DNA from: Flavobacterium granuli
Lineage (GTDB): Bacteria; Bacteroidota; Bacteroidia; Flavobacteriales; Flavobacteriaceae
Direction: 5' to 3'
Length of the DNA stretch: 64,000 nucleotides
NCBI RefSeq assembly: GCF_900129705.1
Contig: NZ_FQWO01000007.1
Coordinates: forward strand, 1 to 64,000
This document shows positions 1 through 7,800 of this stretch, piece by piece. How positions within the stretch are numbered: the first letter of the stretch is position 1; each line of letters starts with the position of its first letter. A model generated the notes under the pieces. That model saw nothing but the letters and a program-made list of their open reading frames with translations, was not told the DNA's origin and did not search any database. A program made the position numbers and the translations under genes.

Positions 1-460
1 AATGTAACTTGTAATGGCGCCAATGATGGAACCATTACCGTAACTGCGCCTGCCGGTGGTTATGGAACTTATGAATACCGATTGAACACTGGAGCATGGC
101 AATCTAGCGGGAACTTCAGCGCTCTGGCCAATGCTACTTATAGTGTGCAGATTCGCGATGCGGCAAATCCTGCTTGTGTAATTGTATTGGGCGACCAAAT
201 CATAACGCAACCCGCTGCCTTGACTGCCGCTGTGGACAAAACAAATGTGACTTGTAATGGCGCCAATGATGGAACTATTACCGTAACTGCGCCAACTGGT
301 GGTTATGGAACTTATGAATACCGATTGGATTCTGGAGCATGGCAAACTAGCGGGAACTTCAGCGCTCTGGCCAATGCTACTTATAGCGTACAGATTCGCG
401 ATGCCGCAAATCCTACTTGTGTAATTACTTTGGGGGACCAAATCATCACGCAGGCTAATG
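1..460 (+). repeat. Two tandem 243-bp adhesin repeats
   Basis: Copy 1 begins at or before base 1 and copy 2 at base 244. Both open with AATGTAACTTG or AATGTGACTTG and continue with the same CNGANDGTITV coding, giving a period of 243 bp (81 codons). More copies probably lie upstream of the window. Confidence 0.85.
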
Positions 461-1056
461 CTACAGAACCTATAATTCCTGAACCTATATGTAATACAGA
501 CAGAACATCAACTATTAGTTTGAATAGTTATCTTCCAACTGGTACTCCTTTAACCGGCAATTGGACTAATGACAGAAATATTGTATTAAGTGACAGTGAG
601 TTTAAGCCCTATAATCTAGCTGTTGGAGAGTACAATTTTGAATATCAGGTTATGATTGAAAGTTGTCCTATAACTTATTTTGTAAAAATAACCATTATAA
701 ACCAAGATTGTGGAATTGTATTGGGTTGTGGTGCTATTGAGGTACATAATGCCTTTACACCTAACAATGATGGCATAAACGACAGTTTTGAAATTGACAA
801 TATTGAAGATGTTGAATGTTATCCTGAGAACACGGTTGAAATTTACAATCGATGGGGTGTATTGGTTTTTGAAACTAAAAATTACAATAATACAACCAAT
901 AACTTTAATGGAATTTCAAGAGGTAGAACCACTATAAGCCAATCTTCAGGTTTACCAACAGGAACATATTATTACATCTTGAATTACACTTCTGTTGATA
1001 CAGTTGGTAAAATTCAGACTAATAAGAAAGACGGATATTTATACCTAACAAGATAA
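1..1056 (+). CDS. Repeat-rich surface adhesin with T9SS type B sorting domain (5' end outside window)
   Basis: The reading frame is open from base 1, so the gene starts upstream; the first in-frame start-like codon (TTG at 82) lies inside a repeat and is not a real start. The visible part has two near-identical 81-residue repeats of SprB/adhesin type (Cys-Asn-Gly-Ala-Asn-Asp-Gly at the front, Gly-Tyr-Gly-Thr-Tyr-Glu-Tyr in the middle). A linker follows, then a gliding-motility-associated C-terminal domain with the motifs NAFTPNNDGIND and EIYNRWGVLVFE and the end DGYLYLTR. That C-terminus is the type B signal that sends proteins through the type IX secretion system to the cell surface. The PorP/SprF gene 58 bases downstream fits the known adhesin-SprF pairing. 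The ligand is unknown. Confidence 0.9.
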   Translation, partial: NVTCNGANDGTITVTAPAGGYGTYEYRLNTGAWQSSGNFSALANATYSVQIRDAANPACVIVLGDQIITQPAALTAAVDKTNVTCNGANDGTITVTAPTGGYGTYEYRLDSGAWQTSGNFSALANATYSVQIRDAANPTCVITLGDQIITQANATEPIIPEPICNTDRTSTISLNSYLPTGTPLTGNWTNDRNIVLSDSEFKPYNLAVGEYNFEYQVMIESCPITYFVKITIINQDCGIVLGCGAIEVHNAFTPNNDGINDSFEIDNIEDVECYPENTVEIYNRWGVLVFETKNYNNTTNNFNGISRGRTTISQSSGLPTGTYYYILNYTSVDTVGKIQTNKKDGYLYLTR

Positions 1057-1074
1057 TTCCAACACAAATCTAAC

Positions 1075-1099
1075 ACCTGAGGTTTAAAATCCCTCAGGT
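1075..1099 (+). promoter_or_regulatory. Intercistronic hairpin between adhesin and sprF-like gene
   Basis: ACCTGAGG (1075-1082) pairs with CCTCAGGT (1092-1099) across a 9-base A/T loop, followed by TTTAAAATAG. It sits in the 58-base gap between the adhesin stop and the PorP/SprF start, and a related hairpin occupies the same place in the second cassette (10527-10549). A weak terminator/attenuator or an mRNA-processing stem that lowers expression of downstream genes are both possible. Confidence 0.5.
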
Positions 1100-1114
1100 T
1101 TAAAATAGAATAAA

Positions 1115-2023
1115 ATGAAGAAAAAAATAATATTATTCGCTTTACTGTTTATCGGGATTGTAAGTTATGCACAACAAGATTCACAATTCACGCAATACAT
1201 GTACAACACAATTACTGTTAATCCTGCTTATGCAGGATCTAGAGGAGCCATGAGTATATTTGCCTTGCATCGTACTCAATGGGTAGGACTTGATGGAGCG
1301 CCAGTAACTAATGCCGTGTCAATAAATACGCCTTTGAATGGAAGTAACTTAGGCTTGGGTGTGTCAGTTATAAATGATAGAATTGGACCCACTCATGAAA
1401 ATACGATCTCTGCAGACTTATCGTATACGGTCCCAACTTCGGAAACATTCAAGCTTTCTTTTGGTGTTAAAGCAACAGCCAATTTGTTTGATTTGGATGG
1501 ATCAAAATTGACACCTAAAGTTTATGGTGATGTATCATTGGAAAGTTTTAATAAATTTACCCCAAATATAGGCGCTGGAGTATATCTCCATTCAGACAAA
1601 GCTTATCTGGGGCTATCAGTTCCGAATTTCATAGAAACGAATCGATACAATGACAATGATGTTGCGATTGCAAAAGAAAAAATAACTTCTTATCTGATTG
1701 CCGGATATGTGTTTAATTTGAATAGTTCCATTAAGTTCAAGCCTGCTCTTCTTACCAAAATGATTAAGGGAGCACCTCTGCAGGCTGATATTTCAGGTAA
1801 CTTTCTATTCAATGACAAATTTATGCTTGGAGCCTCCTATAGATGGAGTGCCGCCCTTAGCGCAATGGCAGGATTTCAAATTTCTGAGGCTTTGTATATA
1901 GGCTATGCTTACGATCATGAAACCACCCAGTTAAAACACTATAATTCAGGATCTCATGAAGTATTTTTCAGATTTGAGTTATTTAAGAACAATGATAAGA
2001 TAACCACTCCAAGATTCTTTTAA
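1115..2023 (+). CDS. PorP/SprF family type IX secretion membrane protein (copy 1)
   Basis: This 302-residue protein has a signal peptide of about 20 residues (hydrophobic run ending SYAQ), the opening QDSQFTQYMYN, and the family motif NPAYAGSRG. The rest is alternating beta-rich sequence ending KITTPRFF, as expected for an outer-membrane barrel of the PorP/SprF family. SprF-like proteins act at the outer membrane and are needed for surface display of the adhesin encoded next to them, so this one probably serves the upstream adhesin. It is a close paralogue of the protein at 10568-11476. The downstream gene starts 21 bases after its stop, so the three genes are probably one operon. Confidence 0.9.
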   Translation: MKKKIILFALLFIGIVSYAQQDSQFTQYMYNTITVNPAYAGSRGAMSIFALHRTQWVGLDGAPVTNAVSINTPLNGSNLGLGVSVINDRIGPTHENTISADLSYTVPTSETFKLSFGVKATANLFDLDGSKLTPKVYGDVSLESFNKFTPNIGAGVYLHSDKAYLGLSVPNFIETNRYNDNDVAIAKEKITSYLIAGYVFNLNSSIKFKPALLTKMIKGAPLQADISGNFLFNDKFMLGASYRWSAALSAMAGFQISEALYIGYAYDHETTQLKHYNSGSHEVFFRFELFKNNDKITTPRFF

Positions 2024-2044
2024 AAAAACAAATAGTATCTTCAT

Positions 2045-3982
2045 ATGAAAAATTATATATTCTTATACCTAGCCCTACTAAGTGTTGTTTCATTTAGTAG
2101 TCATGCACAAAAAACGAAAGTAGCTTCAGCCGATAAAAAGTACGACAACTATGCTTACATAGAGGCCATAAAAACTTATGAAAGAGTTGCTGAAAAGGGA
2201 TACAAATCGGCAGATTTATTCCAAAAGTTAGGAAACTCGTATTATTTTAATGCTGAACTTGATAAGGCAGCAAAATGGTATGGCGAATTATTCTCTATGA
2301 CGCAAGATGTAGAACCTGAATATTATTACAGATATTCACAGTCTTTAAAATCTATAGGGCAGAATAATAAAGCCGATGAAATGTTAGCCTTATTCAATCA
2401 AAAATCAGGAAATGATACCAGAGGAAAAATTTTCAAAAAAAACACCAATTATTTAGAGGTCATTAAAGCAAATTCAGGGCGATATAATGTCGAAAATGCC
2501 GGTATAAATTCCCAATACTCGGATTATGGTAGTTCCTTTTTACACAATAAAATTGTTTTTGCATCAGCTAGAGATACCGGAAGTATCAACCAGCGAAAAC
2601 ACAAATGGACCGATCAAAATTTTACAAATTTATACACGGCTGATTTAGATGACTCTATGAATCCTGGTGTGATTTCTCCATTTTCAAAAAATGTGAATTC
2701 AAAATTCAATGAATCCACTCCCGTTTTCACAAAAGATGGAAAAACAATGTATTTTACACGAAACAATTATCTGGACGGTAAAAAAGGAAAAAATGGAAAT
2801 AACATTACTTTAATAAAAATTTATAAAGCTAATTTAGAAAATAACCAGTGGATTAATATAACAGAACTACCTTTTAATAGTGATAACTACAGTACAGCTC
2901 ATCCTGCTTTAAGTACAGATGAAAAAACATTGTATTTTGCTTCTGATATGCCTGGAACATTGGGACAGTCAGATTTATTCAAAGTTAGCATAAAGGATGA
3001 CGGCAGTTTCGGTACACCTCAAAACCTAGGAAACACCATTAATACCGAAGGAAGAGAAACCTTTCCATTTCTAACAGATGAAAATGAAATCTATTTTGCT
3101 TCAGACGGACACCCTGGCCTTGGCGGATTAGATATTTTTATGTCTAAAATAAAAGCAGATGCTACTTTTGGCGAAGTCCAAAATGTAGGTAGTGATGTAA
3201 ATTCTCCAAAAGATGATTTTGCCTATTTAATCGATACTAAAACTAGAAAAGGTTTTTTTACCTCTAATAGAGACGGCGGAAAAGGATATGATGATATTTA
3301 CAAATTTCTAGAAACTAAAAAACTCAGTTGTGAACAAGAATTATCTGGAATTATAACTGATCTCAAAACTTCCCAAATTTTGCCAAATGCAAAAATAAGC
3401 CTTTTTGATGCAACATTCCGTCTTATGAACTCTACCCTTTCTGATCAAAACGGAAACTATTCTTTCAATGTAGAATGTGGAAGGACGTATCATGTGAGAG
3501 CCGAAAAAACGGAGTATACTACCAAAGAAGAAAAAATAGATATAATAAGTCAAACCGGAAAAACAAACTTATCCATAGCTTTAGAAAAAGAAGCTTGCCA
3601 GGTAGCTGTTGGCGATGATTTGGGAAAATGCTTCGGGATAAAAATGATTTATTTTGATTTAGATAAGCATTTCATTACACCAATAGCGACTTTAGATCTA
3701 GAAAAAATACTAGATGTAATGAATCAGAATCCCACTATGAAAATAGACATTCGATCCCACACGGATAGTAGGCAAACCTTTAAGTATAATGAAATTCTAT
3801 CAGGCAAAAGAGCCAAGGCAACTTTAGAATGGCTGGTTAAAAAAGGAATTAATCCGAACCGTCTTACTGCTAAAGGCTATGGCGAAACCCAATTGGTAAA
3901 TAAATGCTCAGATGGTGTGAAATGTACTGAGGAAGAACATCAAATGAACAGACGCAGTGAATTTATAATTACGGCATTATAA
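2045..3982 (+). CDS. PorE-like OmpA-family protein with TPR, beta-propeller, CRD and OmpA domains (copy 1)
   Basis: This 645-residue protein reads in order: signal peptide (about 1-22), TPR-type helices (about 30-125), WD40/PD40-like propeller blades with repeated PVFTKDGKTMYFTRN and TLYFASD strings (about 165-425), a carboxypeptidase-regulatory-like beta-sandwich (about 430-515), and an OmpA C-terminal domain from about 535. That order matches PorE, the T9SS protein thought to tie the apparatus to peptidoglycan. In the OmpA domain the DIRSHTDS Asp and the later RA arginine, which normally contact peptidoglycan, are kept. Nearby positions differ from copy 2 (DLDKHFI for DFDKSDI, TDSRQ for TDSRG). 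A terminator follows, so this is the last gene of cassette 1. Confidence 0.85.
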   Translation: MKNYIFLYLALLSVVSFSSHAQKTKVASADKKYDNYAYIEAIKTYERVAEKGYKSADLFQKLGNSYYFNAELDKAAKWYGELFSMTQDVEPEYYYRYSQSLKSIGQNNKADEMLALFNQKSGNDTRGKIFKKNTNYLEVIKANSGRYNVENAGINSQYSDYGSSFLHNKIVFASARDTGSINQRKHKWTDQNFTNLYTADLDDSMNPGVISPFSKNVNSKFNESTPVFTKDGKTMYFTRNNYLDGKKGKNGNNITLIKIYKANLENNQWINITELPFNSDNYSTAHPALSTDEKTLYFASDMPGTLGQSDLFKVSIKDDGSFGTPQNLGNTINTEGRETFPFLTDENEIYFASDGHPGLGGLDIFMSKIKADATFGEVQNVGSDVNSPKDDFAYLIDTKTRKGFFTSNRDGGKGYDDIYKFLETKKLSCEQELSGIITDLKTSQILPNAKISLFDATFRLMNSTLSDQNGNYSFNVECGRTYHVRAEKTEYTTKEEKIDIISQTGKTNLSIALEKEACQVAVGDDLGKCFGIKMIYFDLDKHFITPIATLDLEKILDVMNQNPTMKIDIRSHTDSRQTFKYNEILSGKRAKATLEWLVKKGINPNRLTAKGYGETQLVNKCSDGVKCTEEEHQMNRRSEFIITAL

Positions 3983-4016
3983 AGTATTGGTTAAATTTAA
4001 AATTCTCTTAAAAAAG

Positions 4017-4050
4017 ATCCCTTAAAGCTTTCACTTTAGGGGATTTTTTT
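4017..4050 (+). terminator. Rho-independent terminator after cassette 1
   Basis: ATCCCTTAAAG pairs with CTTTAGGGGAT (one G-T wobble) around a short loop and is followed directly by a run of seven T. It lies 35 bases after the stop of the PorE-like gene. Confidence 0.85.
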
Positions 4051-4807
4051 ATACTCTAAAAATAAGTATTCTATATAACGGTAAGTATTTTCTAATAAAG
4101 TCAAGTCTTTAAAAAAAAAAACAACCAATTAAAAACCAAATACTTATCCTATTAACTCTTTACTAAATAATGGCACTAATTAAACTTATTAATTGAATAA
4201 TTTTCATCAAAAAAACACCTTTAAACGACTATTTTGGTTTTTTACGGAAAAAAAAAAACAATATCATTAATTAGTCTTAAATTTAACTATGACTAATTAA
4301 TAATATTGTTTTTAAATAGTCAGAAAGTGTAAGCATTTGAATTTTTTACCCCAAATAAAAATTCCATGTCTTATAATATAGTGTATCTCTAAACACATGC
4401 TCTTGAAGTTTTGAATAAAATAATTTATTATTCATTCAAAAATTAGTATTTAAAAAACGTATTAACAGTTCTTTATTTTTTTAATACAACAAAACTTAAA
4501 TAGATTGATTACCAGACGAAAAAATCAATCAAAAAACAAACATTTTTAAAAAGTACAAAATCTAGTTTAACTTCTAATGGAAATTTTTAGCATTAGTATT
4601 TTGACTCTTTAAATTCAAACTTCAATACTACTTAATCAACAATGAGATTTGCTGATCCATTTATATTTAAGTAGATGAAAAAAACTGACAACGATTGAGA
4701 TTGAATCTTCGTCATGACGTTTCAGCCTTCAATGTACAAAACAATTCCGAGAAGTAGATTTTACTGTTTACAATTGTATCATTTTCTAACGATTTAATTA
4801 AATCAAT
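4051..4807. other. Gene-free, very AT-rich region upstream of the second adhesin
   Basis: These 757 bases hold no convincing reading frame on either strand. They contain the 20-bp inverted repeat at 4257-4310 and presumably the promoter and leader of the large adhesin gene at 4808. No clear TTG/TAnnTTTG promoter could be picked out. Confidence 0.5.
4257..4310. repeat. 20-bp inverted repeat with 14-base loop
   Basis: Left arm 4257-4276 and right arm 4291-4310 are reverse complements with one mismatch. The left arm is preceded by an A run and the right arm followed by T, so it could terminate transcription in either direction. Its core TTAATTAGTC/GACTAATTAA could also be a protein-binding palindrome. 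It is about 500 bases from the nearest gene. Confidence 0.6.
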
Positions 4808-7800
4808 ATGAAATCAATCTTTACCCATTCGACAAAATCATTTATATTTCATTTAGTAAGCTTTTTTAGTTTAACAATGGCTGTTGCCCAAACAACAACA
4901 ACATTTCCTAATCCAAATTCCTGTACATCTGGTGATTTGGAATTAGTTGGTGCAACTCTCGTTGAGGGAGTCGGTTGCGATGCCTGTGACCAAATACCTC
5001 AAGAGATAACCAGAACACTAAAAGTCTCTATTAATAACACCACTGGTTCAACTAGGACATCTTTTGCTTTTTGGGGACAATTAGAAATCTATGACGGGAA
5101 TACGGGATTATTAAAACCTTCCGAGTCCGGACCAATAAGTGGTTGTGGTGGTCCACTACCAGGTAATACTATAACAAGTTTAGCCACTATTCCAATTAAA
5201 TATACTTGTGGTGATATTTTAAAGATAACTAATCTATTTCTAGCATGGACAGATGCATCTCCTGGCAGTACTTGTGCTTCTTTAAATTCTGCCACAATTG
5301 CTCCCAAGTGTGGAACATTACCTTCTATAAAAATTGAAAATGGCGTAAATGGTGAATTTGCTGTCACTAATTTACAATGCTTTGGATCAAATAATGGAAG
5401 TATTGACTTAACCCCAACCGGTGGAACAGCTCCATATTCTTATACTTGGACTGCTTCTGATGGGGGAATTATTCCGGTTGGACAAGAACACAGTCAAGAT
5501 CTTAATGGCTTAGTGGCAGGTATCTATACTGTAAGAATTGAAGATGCTAATCATTGTAGCATTACAAAAAGTCGAACTATTATACAACCTGAGAACCCAC
5601 TTATAGCTACTATTGATTCCGCTGTTAATGTAAATTGCAAAGGTGGCGCAACAGGCTCTGCAACTGCTTCGGCTACTGGCGGAACTGCAGCTTATACCTA
5701 TAGTTGGAATACCAATCCTATTCAAAACACAGCTGTAGCCTCTGGATTAGCTGCAGGTACCTATACCGTAACGGTAACGGATTCCAAAGGTTGTTCTGAT
5801 ACTGAGCAAATTACAATTACTGAACCTCAAAATGCGCTTGTTGCTTCAATTGGTTCTGTGGCGAATGTAAACTGTAAAGGTGCCGCAACAGGCTCTGCAA
5901 CTGCTTCGGCTACTGGTGGAACTGCAGCTTATACCTATAGTTGGAATACCAATCCGATTCAAAATACAGCTGTAGCCGCTGGATTAGCTGCAGGGACCTA
6001 TACCGTAACGGTAACGGATTCAAAAGGTTGTACTGACACTGAACAAATTACTATAACAGAACCGCAAAATGTGCTTGTTGCTTCAATTGGTTCTGTGTCG
6101 AATGTAAACTGTAAAGGTGCCGCAACAGGCTCTGCAACTGCTTCGGCTACTGGTGGAACTGCAGCTTATACCTATAGTTGGAATACCAATCCTGTTCAAA
6201 ATACAGCTGTAGCCTCTGGATTAACTGCAGGTACCTATACCGTAACGGTAACGGATTCCAAAGGTTGTACCGACACCGAACAAATTACTATAACAGAACC
6301 GCAAGATATGCTTGTCGCTTCAATTGGTTCTGTGGCGAATGTAAACTGCAAAGGTGGCGCAACAGGCTCTGCAACTGCTTCGGCTACTGGTGGAACTGCA
6401 GCTTATACCTATAGCTGGAATACCAATCCAGTTCAAAATGCAGCCCTAGCTTCTGGATTAACTGCAGGTACCTATATTGTAACGGTAACGGATTCCAAAG
6501 GTTGCACCGACACTGAACAAATTACAATTAGTGAACCTAAAAATACGCTTGTTGCATCAATTGGTTCTGTGGCGAATGTAAATTGCAAAGGTGGCGCAAC
6601 AGGCTCTGCAACTGCTTCGGCTACTGGTGGAACTCCCGTTTATACCTATAGCTGGAATACCAATCCGGTTCAAAATACAGCTGTAGCCTCTGGATTAGCT
6701 GCAGGTACCTATACCGTAACGGTAACAGATTCTAAAGGTTGTACCGATACTGAACAAATTACTATAACAGAACCGCAAAATGTGCTTGTTGCTTCAATTG
6801 GTTCTGTGACGAATGTAAATTGTAAAGGTGATGCAACAGGCTCTGCAACTGCTTCGGCAACTGGTGGAACTCCCGCATATACCTATAGTTGGAATACCAA
6901 TCCGGTTCAAAATACAGCTGTAGCCTCTGGATTGGCTGCAGGTACCTATACTGTAACAGTAACGGATTCCAAAGGATGTACAGACACTGAACAAATTACT
7001 ATAACTGAACCGCAAGATGTATTAACATGTTCTATTGTACAAGACAAAGCCGTTTCATCTAATGGTTTAAGTGATGGTGAAGCCACTGTTACTCCTCTTG
7101 GTGGAAATGGAGGGTACACCTACTTATGGGATAATGGGGAAACTACTGCTAAAGCTCTAGGTCTTAATGTAGGATTACATACCGTGACTATTACCGATAG
7201 TAAAGGTTGTCAAACAACTTGTCAAGTAACAATCAGTCAACCTGATGTGCTATCTTGTAGCATTATTCAACATGCTCCTGCTAAATGTTATGGAGATAGT
7301 AACGGTATAGCCTCAGTAACAGCTGTAGGTGGTAATGGTGAATATACCTATTTATGGGATAACGGAGAAACCACTGCGCAAGCAATTGCTTTAAATGCAG
7401 GAAATCACAGCGTTACCGTTACCGATAAATTAGGATACCAAACAACTTGTAACATAACTGTTGGGCAACCAAATGCAGCCTTAAGTTGTTCAATTATACA
7501 AAACAAAGCTGTTTCTTCTAATGGCTTAAGTGATGGTGAAGCCACTGTTACTCCTCTTGGTGGAAATGGAGGATACACCTACTTGTGGGATAATGGGGAA
7601 ACTACTGTTAAAGCTGTAGGTCTTAATGTAGGACTACATACCGTGACTATTACCGATAGTAAAGGTTGTCAAACAACTTGTCAAGTAACAATCAGCCAAC
7701 CTGATGTGCTATCTTGTAGCATTATTCAAGATGCTCCTGCTAAATGTTATGGAGATAGTAACGGTATAGCCTCAGTAACAGCTGTAGGTGGTAATGGTGA

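Noticed and set aside
6178-6414. Plus-strand frame inside the adhesin repeats
   Set aside because: Out-of-frame reading of the 237-bp repeats, kept open only because the repeat has no stop in that frame.
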